Positions 35,603 through 44,992 of a DNA stretch of 64,000 bases are shown piece after piece (within the stretch, counting starts at the first letter, position 1; every line of letters begins with the position of its first letter). The notes below the pieces were generated by a model. The model was given only the letters and a program-made list of their open reading frames with translations, was not told where the DNA came from and made no database searches. The position numbers were made by a program, and so were the translations under genes. The DNA comes from Pirellulaceae bacterium (GTDB lineage: Bacteria; Planctomycetota; Planctomycetia; Pirellulales; Pirellulaceae), in assembly GCA_026004795.1 (NCBI GenBank), contig BPJV01000002.1:682001-746000 (forward strand), in the 5' to 3' direction.

Positions 35603-38521
35603 CTACCAGTCTAAGGGCGCGTGCCACGCTCGCATCAATTCTTCCCAACGCATGTCGAGAACCACGTCGCCGGCAGCATGGATCCGCAAGCGGTCGTGCT
35701 CGGCCACCTGGCCCACGCGCACCAGGGGGACGTCCGCCATCGATCGCTCGAATTCTTCCCTCCGCCGCTCATCGACTTCCACCAGGAACCGCGTGCCGCT
35801 TTCGCTGAACAACAGCGCCGTCGGATGCAGCTCATCGCGCGAGCAAGCAGCGGTCAGATCCAGCTCCGCACCGGTCTGTCCACCAAAGGCCATCTCCGCC
35901 GCCGCCACCGCCAACCCTCCTTCGCTCAAATCATGACACGCCCGCACCATGCGCTGCTGAATTGCGCCGTGCAAGGCATGGAAAATAGCAAGCGCCTGCT
36001 GCAGTTCGATGCGGGGAACAGCGCCGCCAGTCAAATTCTGAACCTCGAAAAAGTGGGATCCACCAAACTCCTCGCGCGTCGCACCGACCAGGTACAGTGG
36101 ATTGCCGGCTCGCTTCAGATCCATCGTCACGCACTGGCGAACATCGTCTACCTGCCCCATGGCACTGATCAGCAGGGACGGTGGGATGACCAACGTCTGG
36201 CGTTCGCCGTCGTCATCCACCCAGGCGAACTCGTTGTTCAAGCTGTCCTTGCCACTGATGAAGGGAGTTTTCCACGCCACCGCCACATCGTGGCAGGCCA
36301 GCGCGGCACGGACTAACGAACCGAGCGTTTCGGGGCGATCAGTATTGCCCCAGCAAAAGTTGTCTAACAAGGCGATACGGCTGGGATCAGCCCCCACGGC
36401 CACGGCATTGCGCACGGCTTCGTCAATCGCCAGCGCCGCCATGTGGTAGGGGTCGAAATCGCCAAAGCGTGGGTTCATGCCACAACTGAGGACGATACCG
36501 CGATAGCTATCCAGTCGTGGGCGTACGACGGCCGCATCGGAGGGCCCTGCCTCTTGGGGACCGACGAGTGGCTTGACGGCGCTGCCTCCCTGCACTTCAT
36601 GGTCGTACTGACGAATAATCCAGTGCTTGCTGGCGATGTTGAGTGCCCCCAAGAGCTGGAGTAGAGTCTGCTCATGTCCGCTGCGATCCAAGTGCGGACA
36701 GGGGGTGGATGGATGCTGCGGCGGTTGAAAGCGTGCCTGTCGCACCACCGGTGGACGGCCTTCATGCAGAAACTCCATCGACAGCAGACCGACTTCGTGA
36801 CCATCGTACAGCAGCCGCAGTTGCCCCGTCGGCTTGAATTGACCAATGACGGCCATCTCCACACCTTCGGCGGCGCACAACTCCTGCAATCGCGGCAGTT
36901 TGTCATCCGGGACCGACAGCACCATCCGCTCTTGCGCCTCACTGATCCAGATCTCGGTATAGGTCAGGCCCTCGTACTTCAGCGGCGCACGCTCCAACCA
37001 TACCTCCGCGCCGATCTCCTCCCCCATTTCGCCCACGGCGCTGCTGAATCCGCCGGCACCGCAGTCGGTCACCGCGGTATACAATCTCTCGTCCCGTGCC
37101 TGCAGTAGCACATCGAGGACCATTTTTTCGGTGATGGCATTGCCGATCTGAACCGCACCTCCGGAGATCGTTTCGCTCTCGCTGGTCAATTCGGCGCTGC
37201 TGAAGGTGGCGCCATGAATCCCATCCCGACCAGTTCGACCGCCGAGGGTGACGATCCAGTCACCGGGTTGAGGTCGTTTGTCGACGCAGTCCTTGGGTAA
37301 TAACCCCGCATTGCCACAATAGACCAACGGGTTGCCCAGATAGCGGCGATCGAAATAGACAGCTCCGTTGACCGTGGGAATCCCCATGCGGTTACCGTAG
37401 TCACGCACCCCGGCCACCACCCCCTTAATTACCCGTCGGGGATGCAGCACCCCCGGCGGCAGCTCATCGGTCGGCGTGTCGGGAGGGCCGAAGCAAAATA
37501 CATCGGTGTTGCATATCGGTTTGGCCCCCAAACCGGTACCCAGCGTGTCCCGAATCACGCCACCGATTCCCGTATTCGCACCGCCGTAAGGTTCAATGGC
37601 GCTGGGGTGGTTGTGCGTCTCCACTTTGAAGACCACGTGGTAATCGTCATCGAACTTCACGATCCCCGCATTGTCGGAGAACACTTTGACGCACCAGTCC
37701 TCCTGGCCCAGCTCCGCACGAATCTTGCTGGTGGCGGCAAAGATCGTTTCCTTGAGCATGTTGTTGAATTGACGCGTGCCCTGCTCGTCCTCGTACGCAA
37801 TGCGTCCGGCCAGCGTCTTGTGGCTGCAATGTTCGCTCCAAGTCTGCGCAATCGTCTCCAACTCGACGTCGGTAGGCTCACGGTCGAGACTTTGGAAATG
37901 CCGCTGGATCGTTCGCATTTCTTCCAGGGTGAGGTACAACTGCCCCTCGCGGCTGAGCCGCAGCAAACCGTCATCATCCAACTGGCGAATCGGTACATGA
38001 ACCAGTTCGAACCGGTACGGCTGCCCGACGTCGATACGGTCGAGTTGAAGAGGCCCTACGATCACCCGCTCGATCGAGTCGTTGAACAGCAGCTTACCGC
38101 ACAACCGGCGCAACGCTTCTTCGTCGAGTTGATTGAACCAGTATTTTCGCAAGGTAGCCACGGCCTGTACCGGCAACCCCATGTCGCGCAGCGCATCCTG
38201 AGCACTCATGGCCACCGGGTCCATCACCCCTGGCTTAAACAACACGTGCACCAAGGTCGCCAAACCCTCGACCGGCGCCGCCAACTCGGACGCCCCCACG
38301 ACCGCCCATGATGCCTGCTCGGTCACCGGATCGGCCAACAGCTCCGTAGCAGCTCGCGCCACCTGTCCCTCGTCCAAGTCACCTTGAAGAAGGTAGCCGC
38401 GAGCAGTCCGCGCTTGCAGTTCGATATCGAGCCCTAGATCACGAGCCTCGGCGATCAACTGCTCCGCCGCCCAATCGGGGTGTCCGCCTGCCGAATGAAT
38501 GTCAACTTCCCACAATGTCAC
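35603..38521 (-). CDS. purL: Phosphoribosylformylglycinamidine synthase, PurS-like plus PurL, without glutaminase
   Basis: From a GTG at 38521 the product is 972 residues. The N-terminal 170 residues include a PurS-like part (VHVLFKPGVMDPVAMSAQDALRDMGLPV). The PurL body follows with SEHCSHKTL (catalytic His), HNHPSAIEPYGGANTGIGG and PTVNGAVYFD. There is no C-terminal class I amidotransferase domain, so a separate PurQ elsewhere must supply ammonia. The enzyme makes FGAM from FGAR and ATP. The GTG start overlaps the end of tyrA by 20 bases and follows GGCAGGAAAA; a start at 38608 would overlap tyrA much more. It is followed by lnt. Confidence 0.95.
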   Translation of the reverse strand: MTLWEVDIHSAGGHPDWAAEQLIAEARDLGLDIELQARTARGYLLQGDLDEGQVARAATELLADPVTEQASWAVVGASELAAPVEGLATLVHVLFKPGVMDPVAMSAQDALRDMGLPVQAVATLRKYWFNQLDEEALRRLCGKLLFNDSIERVIVGPLQLDRIDVGQPYRFELVHVPIRQLDDDGLLRLSREGQLYLTLEEMRTIQRHFQSLDREPTDVELETIAQTWSEHCSHKTLAGRIAYEDEQGTRQFNNMLKETIFAATSKIRAELGQEDWCVKVFSDNAGIVKFDDDYHVVFKVETHNHPSAIEPYGGANTGIGGVIRDTLGTGLGAKPICNTDVFCFGPPDTPTDELPPGVLHPRRVIKGVVAGVRDYGNRMGIPTVNGAVYFDRRYLGNPLVYCGNAGLLPKDCVDKRPQPGDWIVTLGGRTGRDGIHGATFSSAELTSESETISGGAVQIGNAITEKMVLDVLLQARDERLYTAVTDCGAGGFSSAVGEMGEEIGAEVWLERAPLKYEGLTYTEIWISEAQERMVLSVPDDKLPRLQELCAAEGVEMAVIGQFKPTGQLRLLYDGHEVGLLSMEFLHEGRPPVVRQARFQPPQHPSTPCPHLDRSGHEQTLLQLLGALNIASKHWIIRQYDHEVQGGSAVKPLVGPQEAGPSDAAVVRPRLDSYRGIVLSCGMNPRFGDFDPYHMAALAIDEAVRNAVAVGADPSRIALLDNFCWGNTDRPETLGSLVRAALACHDVAVAWKTPFISGKDSLNNEFAWVDDDGERQTLVIPPSLLISAMGQVDDVRQCVTMDLKRAGNPLYLVGATREEFGGSHFFEVQNLTGGAVPRIELQQALAIFHALHGAIQQRMVRACHDLSEGGLAVAAAEMAFGGQTGAELDLTAACSRDELHPTALLFSESGTRFLVEVDERRREEFERSMADVPLVRVGQVAEHDRLRIHAAGDVVLDMRWEELMRAWHAPLDW

Positions 38522-39347
38522 GCTTCTGTTTTCCTGCCGCGAGTAGTGATGCAACTGTCGTTTCGTCGCCCGATTCGAGGGCGGAGAGCCAGCTTCCCAA
38601 GTCCCCATGGAATTCCTTAAGTGCCGCCAGGACGGCCGTGCGATTGTCCATCAGGATTTGCTGCCACAGTTCGACTCCACCGGCAGCCACCCGAGTCGTA
38701 TCCAGCCAGCCACTAGCGACCAAAGGCAGCAAACGATCCGGCGTAGCGCTGGCCAGCGCTGATGCCAACACGTGGGGCAGATGGCTGGTCCAGGCCAACG
38801 CTTGATCGTGGTCGGCGGGCGTCATGCGCTGCGTGCGACTGCCCAACTGCTGCCAGAACGCTTCCACCCGCGCGACGATCTCGGGATGGGTACGCTGGGT
38901 GGGAGTGACGATGCACAGCCGATCGACAAACAACTCCGCATCGGCATGTTCGACCCCCTGCTTTTCGCTACCGGCCAGCGGATGAGCGCCACAAAAGCGA
39001 TCATGACCGCCCCCTTGATCCACCTGCTGGCAAATCGACGCCTTGGTGCTTCCCACATCGGTAACCAGCAGGTCTGGTGAACTGCTGGCGGCGAGGATCT
39101 GGCTAACCGTGGGCGCGATGCGGTGCACGGGCACGCACACGACGACCAAATCCGCGCCCACGATCGCCTCATGTAGCTCGACGGCAGTCTCGTCGATCGC
39201 CCCCAGTTGCTGGGCAATCCGCAGTCGTCGCAGGTCTCGACCGATTCCCGTAACGTGGTGCGCAATCCCCCGCCGCTTCAGCGCTAGCCCAATCGAGCCG
39301 CCCAGCAGGCCGACCCCCACGATGACCGCTCGACGATACTGCGTCAT
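38502..39347 (-). CDS. tyrA: Prephenate dehydrogenase
   Basis: The 281-residue product has an NAD(P)-binding Rossmann motif (AVIVGVGLLGGSIGLALKRRG), VTDVGSTKASI and GAHPLAGSEKQGVEHA, the last carrying the catalytic-site residues of the TyrA family. It oxidatively decarboxylates prephenate to 4-hydroxyphenylpyruvate for tyrosine synthesis. The ATG at 39347 is used; 39356 and 39434 are in-frame alternatives. The 3' end overlaps purL by 20 bases. Confidence 0.93.
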   Translation of the reverse strand: MTQYRRAVIVGVGLLGGSIGLALKRRGIAHHVTGIGRDLRRLRIAQQLGAIDETAVELHEAIVGADLVVVCVPVHRIAPTVSQILAASSSPDLLVTDVGSTKASICQQVDQGGGHDRFCGAHPLAGSEKQGVEHADAELFVDRLCIVTPTQRTHPEIVARVEAFWQQLGSRTQRMTPADHDQALAWTSHLPHVLASALASATPDRLLPLVASGWLDTTRVAAGGVELWQQILMDNRTAVLAALKEFHGDLGSWLSALESGDETTVASLLAAGKQKRDIVGS

Positions 39348-39397
39348 GATGTCCATCCACCCATGCGCTACCGGGCTGGCGACCGCGGCGTCTCTGA

Positions 39398-40591
39398 CTA
39401 CTTCCGAGCCCCGTCGTATTGGAATGGCACCCAAGCACCATCCTGCTTACTACTAGCCACCGCCCGCTCGATGAACATCATGCCTTCCACGCCGTCGTAG
39501 ACATTGGGATAGATCGTATCCTTGCGCTCGAACGATTCTCCCGTCGCCCGCTTGACCATGTCGTCGAAGGCGGCCGCATAGATGTTGGCAAACGCTTCGA
39601 AGAATGCCTCGGGATGTCCACTGGGCAACCGGCACGCCGCCTTGCCGGAAGCATTCATGAACGGCGCGTTCGGATCGCGGGTATAAAGCTGATGGGGCTG
39701 CCCGTTACGGCGCACCACCATGACATTGGGCTCCTCTTGCCGCCACTGCAGCGAACCTTCCGTCCCATCGACCTCGATGAACACATCGTTCTCGCGACCA
39801 TGGCTGATCTGCGAAGCGGTGACCGTTCCTAAGCCACCGTTCTGGAATTTGATCACCGCCGTGCCGTAGTCGTCCAGCTTGCGGCCTGGCACAAACGTCC
39901 GCAAGTGGCAGGAGATAGCCTCCGGCAGCAAACCGGTCATGAATCGACCGAGATTGTAAGCATGCGTGGCGATATCGCCAAAACATCCCGCCGCGCCGCT
40001 CCGCGACGGATCGGTCCGCCAGGCAGCCTGCTTCTGATTTTCCTCCTCCAGCTTCGTTCGCAACCACCCCTGAATATAATTGGAACGAATGGCCTGAATC
40101 TCACCCAACTCGCCGGATAAGATCATCTCCCGCGCTTGGCGAACCAGCGGATAACCCGTGTAATTGTGCGTCAGCGCGAAAACGACGTCCGATTTCTCGA
40201 CCACTGCCGCCAACTCCTTGGCTTGCTCCAAATTGAACGTCATCGGCTTGTCGCAAACGACGTTGAACCCCGCTTCTACCGCCGCCTTGGCGATTTCGAA
40301 GTGCGTGTGATTGGGAGTCGTCACGCTGACGAAGTCAATCCGCTGGTCCTCCGGCAGTTGACTTTCCCTCTCCAACATCTCCTGATAGGAACCGTAGGCT
40401 CGGTCCGGTGCGACGTCGTACATCTCCGCCGAAGCCTTGCTGCGCTCCGGGTCACTAGAAAACGCCCCTGCTACCACCACCGCTCGGTTGTCCAAGCAAG
40501 CAGCAATCGAATGCACCTTTCCGATGAACGAGCCGATCCCTCCTCCAACCAGTCCCATTCGCAGTTTTCGATTCAAAGGCCCATTGGTCAT
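39398..40591 (-). CDS. Gfo/Idh/MocA-family oxidoreductase
   Basis: The 397-residue protein has an N-terminal Rossmann domain (RMGLVGGGIGSFIGKVHSIAA), the family Lys in VVCDKPMTFN at about residue 110, and a C-terminal alpha/beta domain with FGDIATHAYNLGRFM carrying the expected His. These enzymes oxidise or reduce sugar-like substrates with NAD(P). The specific substrate is unknown; planctomycetes carry many paralogues. The ATG at 40591 follows AGGGGGAA. The gene ends 50 bases before tyrA on the same strand. Confidence 0.93.
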   Translation of the reverse strand: MTNGPLNRKLRMGLVGGGIGSFIGKVHSIAACLDNRAVVVAGAFSSDPERSKASAEMYDVAPDRAYGSYQEMLERESQLPEDQRIDFVSVTTPNHTHFEIAKAAVEAGFNVVCDKPMTFNLEQAKELAAVVEKSDVVFALTHNYTGYPLVRQAREMILSGELGEIQAIRSNYIQGWLRTKLEEENQKQAAWRTDPSRSGAAGCFGDIATHAYNLGRFMTGLLPEAISCHLRTFVPGRKLDDYGTAVIKFQNGGLGTVTASQISHGRENDVFIEVDGTEGSLQWRQEEPNVMVVRRNGQPHQLYTRDPNAPFMNASGKAACRLPSGHPEAFFEAFANIYAAAFDDMVKRATGESFERKDTIYPNVYDGVEGMMFIERAVASSKQDGAWVPFQYDGARK

Positions 40592-40961
40592 GACGACGTT
40601 TCCCCCTGCACTGAAGAGTCTTTCGTGTGGTGATTCGTGGAGCGATTGTTCTAACACAAAACGCGCTCGCCGGGGAGGTGCTGCTGGTACGAATCCGCCC
40701 CATGATGGTAGGTGTCTAGGTGCGTCTCCCCACGAGGCGTTCCCCCAATGCTCAGCGGCCTGCCGCGCCGATGATTCGGCCGAACCGATCGAGCACGACC
40801 GCGGTTGGTTTGTTCGCCTTTGACTCAAAAATTTACCAGACTGTGACTCAAAGGTTAGGCTTTGACGCCAAAGGCTCAGCTCGAGATCCCACCGCACGCA
40901 CTGGCCGCTGAACGCCAGCTTCCCCTTGCCGCCAACGTTTCTGGCAGCTTTCTCGGACCGA

Positions 40962-41225
40962 AAGAATATCCTGTTTGCTGAGCCAACCAGCGAACAAAGA
41001 GCCTTCCCATTTGCTTGAGCTAAACAGCTTGTTTAAGCCTACCAGCGAACCGATAGCCTGCCGTTCTGCTTGAACTAATCAGCTCGACTGATTCTACCAG
41101 CGAACAGTTATCCTAACGCTTTGCTTCAGCGAACCAGCTCGCTTGACCTAACCAGCGAAAGCACAGTCCTCCGCGTTGCTCGAGCCAACCAGCGAATGAG
41201 TATCCTTCGGTTTTGCTTCAGCCAA
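40962..41225. repeat. 55-bp imperfect tandem repeat
   Basis: ACCAGCGAA recurs at 40986, 41041, 41096 and 41151, exactly 55 bases apart, and again at 41188 in a shortened unit. Each unit also contains an ATCCT-like box and TTTGCTTGAGC. About four and a half copies are present, with substitutions that suggest age. Confidence 0.88.
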
Positions 41226-41249
41226 CCGATGACGGGTACACCTCCTTCC

Positions 41250-41440
41250 CCCACCCTCCCGTGGAAAGGCCGCGAGCAATGCAAGGAATGGTTCCCCCAA
41301 ATCCCCCACCCTCCCCCTGGGAGGGTCGCGAGCAATGCACGGATTGGTTCACCCAAATCCCCACCCTCCCCCTGGGAGGGTCGCGAGTGATGCGAGCGGG
41401 GAGGGCTCGAGCGGGGAGGGCCCAAGTAGAGAGGGCTCGT
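41250..41440. repeat. GC-rich palindromic dispersed repeat, three copies
   Basis: The core CCCTCCCCCTGGGAGGG is followed by TCGCGAG(C/T)(A/G)ATGC. Copies lie near 41252, 41308 and 41365. The third continues with GAGCGGGGAGGGCTCGAGC. The same compound sequence occurs at about 52430-52492 behind the GT39 gene of locus II, and the second part recurs reversed near 41881-41903. Confidence 0.85.
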
Positions 41441-41916
41441 CCCGGATCGCCCACCCCAGGAGCGCTCGACCGGCAACAGTCCGCATGGCAACAGCCGCCG
41501 CTTCTACACCAGGATTGCCACCAACAAACTACCGCCTGCCCCATCCCCTCCGGTCCCCCAAAAAACCACTTCCCAGACTTTCTTGAAAAAAATCCGACAA
41601 AAAGCTCGACTTGAGGGCGCCGTTCTGCACAATAAATGGGTGACTTCGTTGGTGGGAACTGCCTCCTCTCTCGTCGAACCAGCCAACGACTCAGTGATCG
41701 CATTAGGAGGGCCGACCATGCCTCCCCCCGCTCGACTCGCTACTCTGGGATCGCCTACCACGAGTGGTCTCTTCCTTGCCCGTGGCGGTGAGACGAACGC
41801 CTTAGGGCTTTCTTTGCCCAGCGCTCAAGGGCACCACTCCCATTGCATGGCCGATGGCCACGATTCGTCAGTTGAATCCCGCTCGAGCCCTCCCCGCTCG
41901 AGCTGGAAGGGCCGTT

Positions 41917-41965
41917 CCGGCAGGGACTGCCGGGCCACTATAGTACCACGCCAGTCCCTGGCGTG
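41917..41965. repeat. Two short hairpin repeats of the GGGACT family
   Basis: CCGGCAGGGACTGCCGG (41917-41933) and CACGCCAGTCCCTGGCGTG (41947-41965) each form a stem of seven or eight bases with a three-base loop. Relatives are at 13956-13970 and inside the GT39 gene at 26184-26270. Confidence 0.85.
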
Positions 41966-42122
41966 ACCCCAAAACCCAATTTCACAAATCAAATTTCACA
42001 AAACACTTGAATGAACAAAAATCAAGCGCGACCCCAAACACCAAACCAGCGCCCACTAACACACTCGTGAACGGAATGGACCACCGACGCGACCGATTCC
42101 AACCAGCATGGCCTGAGTCACC

Positions 42123-44258
42123 ATGGTAACGCACATGAGCATGTCCACCCAACAAACGCAATCGCCCGCACCGCACCGCGTCGCATCCGATTCGCTGGCG
42201 GACCACTCGCCCGTCGAGCCGGTGCGTCTCGATCCGCCGCACGGTGCGGCCAACGTCGATGCACACGCGACCAACCAGCCGGCCTCCGGGAACGGCCCCC
42301 AGACCAGTGTGCTGCTGACCATCCTGATGCCCTGCTTGAACGAATCGCGCACGTTGACCGCGTGCATCGCTGAAGCCCACCAGGCCTGTCGCGCTGCCGG
42401 ATTGCGCGATGTGCTTGCAGCCAACGCTCAAGAGTTGGGGGCTGACGCGAGAAAGGGAAGCGAACACGAGGCCGAATCATCCTCGGCGGACGTCGATCCG
42501 CCCAGCGAGATGCCAGCGTACGAAATCCTGATCGCCGACAATGGCAGCACGGACGACTCGGTTGCGGTGGCCGAGGCGGCTGGAGCGCGGGTGGTGCACG
42601 TGGAGGAGAAGGGCTACGGCGCCGCGTTGCGAGGCGGCATCGCGGCGGCGCGCGGCAAGTACGTCGTGATGGCCGACAGCGATTGCAGTTACAACTTTGG
42701 CGACATTCCTCGATTTCTGGCCAAATTGGAGGAAGGATTCGATTTGGTGGTCGGCAATCGGTTTGCCGGCGGCATCGAGCCGGGTGCAATGCCCTGGCAT
42801 CATCGTTGGATCGGCAACCCGGTGCTGTCAGGGCTGGGGCGGCTGCTGTACCGCACGCCCATTCGCGACTGGCACTGTGGACTGCGCGCCTTCGATCGCG
42901 AGAAGGTCTTGGGGTTGGGCTTAGTATCTTCTGGCATGGAGTTCGCCAGCGAGATGATCTTGCGCGCCTCGCAGGCACGTTTATCCATGGCCGAACTCCC
43001 CACCACCCTCCGCCCCGACGGCAGAGACCGACGACCGCACCTCAGGTCGATTCGCGATGGACTGCGGCATGCAGCCGCCCTGTTTTCCGCCAGACTGAGA
43101 TTCCGCGGAAGCGGAAACGCGTCGCTTTTTTTGCCTGGAGAGCCCATGTTTCGTACGATTCTTTCGCAGAACAGTTTGTATCTCGTTCTCTGTGGGATGA
43201 TTTTGATTGCGCTTGGTTTCGGCATGCACCGAGCGCACAAGGTGGGCGAAAGACAGCTCCTTGGAAGTGACTTGAGAAACAGCGCAGAACCACTTTCGAT
43301 CCGAGCGGTGACGCCAACGCAGTCTCATGATTTTGGAGTGGTCCATTCGCGGGCGTCGCTGTCCCACACGTTTGAAGTGCTTAACAATAGTGATATTGCT
43401 TGGACCGTGAAGCGCGTGCAAACGACCTGCAATTGCACGGTGGGGAATATCAGTCGCACTGTTATCCCTCCTGGGGAGACCGCACACTTTGACGTGCAAT
43501 ACCGCGCTCCGACGAGAGATGGGAATGACACGCGACGCGTACGTTTGACTTTTGCGGAATCGGCGGCACCTACACTGGTGTTCGAGATCAAAGCAAGTGT
43601 TCGCCTGAGCATGGACCCTCAGCCACGGTCCATTCAGGCGAACGCTGTGCCCGCGACAGAATCGGTGACACGGCGAGTGTTGGTACTCAATTTTGGGCCC
43701 GACGATTGGCATGATATCGGGATCCGGGAGTCGCCTTCCTGGTTGTCGATTCAGCCTGTCAAGCTGAATCGAAGCCCATCTCACGAAAACTGTCGCCAAA
43801 CCTGGGCCGTCGATTTCCACATTGACGGTGCCGCATTGCACGAGGCGCCCCGAATCAACCCTACCGGAATTCAGTCGCACGCATGCGAATTGGTCGCCTT
43901 TGATGGTGCAGGCAAAGCTCTAGACCAGTGCATCGTTGGTGTAAGTGCAAGTCCCTACGTGGTTGTTCGCGTCGTCCCGCGAATCGCTCGTCTCCTTCCG
44001 CGTGGCGATGGCACGTACGCAACGCGGCTTTCCGTGCGTTTTCCAGGCGATTATCGGCTTCCGACGGGTCAAACTCCGGTACTCGAACACAGTTTGGACG
44101 ATGGATTGAATGTTGAATGGTATCGTATTGCGGGCTACCACTGGGATCTCCATTTGACGTGTAGTAAGGAGCCTGGCTTCACCAAGAGTGTTGTAAGAGT
44201 GGGGCCAGACGAGAACACTCTGGTAGAGATTCCTATCGAAGTTGTCCGGCCGGAGTGA
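42123..44258 (+). CDS. GT2 glycosyltransferase fused to an anchored DUF1573 protein (locus II)
   Basis: The 711-residue frame starts with a GT2 domain (LTILMPCLNESRTL, IADNGSTDDS, MADSDCSYNFGDIP, HCGLRAFDR) that has a charged insertion of about 35 residues before the second strand. It is cut short after HLRSIRDGLRHA, where relatives continue into membrane helices. From residue 342 (ATG at 43146, box GGAGAG) comes an anchor helix (LYLVLCGMILIALGFGM) and a DUF1573-type periplasmic region with QTTCNCTVG and PPGETAHFDVQY. The DUF1573 part probably was, and may still be, an independent gene starting at 43146. Locus I also has a GT2 domain fused to an exported protein. Confidence 0.8.
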   Translation: MVTHMSMSTQQTQSPAPHRVASDSLADHSPVEPVRLDPPHGAANVDAHATNQPASGNGPQTSVLLTILMPCLNESRTLTACIAEAHQACRAAGLRDVLAANAQELGADARKGSEHEAESSSADVDPPSEMPAYEILIADNGSTDDSVAVAEAAGARVVHVEEKGYGAALRGGIAAARGKYVVMADSDCSYNFGDIPRFLAKLEEGFDLVVGNRFAGGIEPGAMPWHHRWIGNPVLSGLGRLLYRTPIRDWHCGLRAFDREKVLGLGLVSSGMEFASEMILRASQARLSMAELPTTLRPDGRDRRPHLRSIRDGLRHAAALFSARLRFRGSGNASLFLPGEPMFRTILSQNSLYLVLCGMILIALGFGMHRAHKVGERQLLGSDLRNSAEPLSIRAVTPTQSHDFGVVHSRASLSHTFEVLNNSDIAWTVKRVQTTCNCTVGNISRTVIPPGETAHFDVQYRAPTRDGNDTRRVRLTFAESAAPTLVFEIKASVRLSMDPQPRSIQANAVPATESVTRRVLVLNFGPDDWHDIGIRESPSWLSIQPVKLNRSPSHENCRQTWAVDFHIDGAALHEAPRINPTGIQSHACELVAFDGAGKALDQCIVGVSASPYVVVRVVPRIARLLPRGDGTYATRLSVRFPGDYRLPTGQTPVLEHSLDDGLNVEWYRIAGYHWDLHLTCSKEPGFTKSVVRVGPDENTLVEIPIEVVRPE

Positions 44259-44351
44259 ACGATAGTCGTTTCCTGATTCGCAAGGCATCACACCACCCCC
44301 CGTTGGATCATGCACAACCTGTATACGACGCTCCTATTGAGGAGAAACGGA

Positions 44352-44990
44352 ATGCATTCGAGGCACAAGCTGCTTGCCATTGCCCTCGCGATAATCGTAA
44401 CGACATTCGGTACGATGAATTTCCGCGTCGCGGCAAGCGAGGTCCGGCTCAATCTTCTGTGCGGCCCACGCTGCGTAGCGTCCGTCTTGGAGCACTATGG
44501 CATGGAGCGACCGGACATTATGCACATGGCGACTGAATTGAGTGATTTTGACGGTGACCGAGGAACTACCCTAGCTTCACTGGCGCAGTATCTCGAATCA
44601 AGGGGATTAGGAACGAAAATCATCCAGCTTCCACCAGGTGCGGACGTCCGTTGGGAATTCCCCGTGATTGCGCATCTGCAAAAACCAGGTACGACCACAG
44701 GGCATTTCATCGTGTTGATGCCCGAGCCGGAACCTCAGGGCATGCAAAGTTTCCTTATATTCGATGGAATAGCAGAAACTGTCCGGCTCGACAGATCTCT
44801 GTGGCATCAGTGGCGCAGTGGCGTTGTTCTACTCACCTCGCCACGCGAGATCGTCGATGACGACATTCAGTTGATCAGACCGTCCTTCTCGGCAACTGTT
44901 TTATCGTCACGGCGATTGTTCATCGTGATCGCGCTTTGCGGTTTGTTAACGTTTGTGTTCAGTTTACTGTACTTTAGAAAGAGGATGTAG
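44352..44990 (+). CDS. C39-like cysteine peptidase with two membrane anchors
   Basis: The 212-residue protein has an N-terminal signal or anchor (KLLAIALAIIVTTFGTMNF), then a papain-like C39 domain: LCGPRCVASVLEHYG with the nucleophile Cys, GTTLASLAQYLESRGL, GHFIVLMP with the His and FLIFDG with the Asp. A C-terminal helix (LFIVIALCGLLTFVFSLLYF) follows. C39 domains normally cut double-glycine leaders at the N-terminus of ABC exporters; here there is no ABC domain. The ATG at 44352 follows TGAGGAGAAACG. The next gene, three bases on, encodes a cysteine-rich secreted protein, a plausible substrate or partner. Confidence 0.8.
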   Translation: MHSRHKLLAIALAIIVTTFGTMNFRVAASEVRLNLLCGPRCVASVLEHYGMERPDIMHMATELSDFDGDRGTTLASLAQYLESRGLGTKIIQLPPGADVRWEFPVIAHLQKPGTTTGHFIVLMPEPEPQGMQSFLIFDGIAETVRLDRSLWHQWRSGVVLLTSPREIVDDDIQLIRPSFSATVLSSRRLFIVIALCGLLTFVFSLLYFRKRM

Positions 44991-44992
44991 CA

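Larger units (their letters stand above)
40592..42122. other. Gene-free tract with tandem and dispersed repeats
   Basis: These 1531 bases between the oxidoreductase gene and locus II contain no convincing gene. They hold a 55-bp tandem repeat, three copies of a GC-rich palindromic repeat and two short hairpin repeats, listed separately. The frame at 41583-41966 runs through repeat sequence and lacks an RBS. Confidence 0.7.

Noticed and set aside
40962-41225. CRISPR-like array
   Set aside because: The whole 55-bp unit is repeated with similar interior sequence, so there are no unique spacers.
41583-41966. 127-codon plus-strand ORF before locus II
   Set aside because: It starts at a TTG without an RBS and reads through dispersed repeats; no signal peptide or domain is seen.
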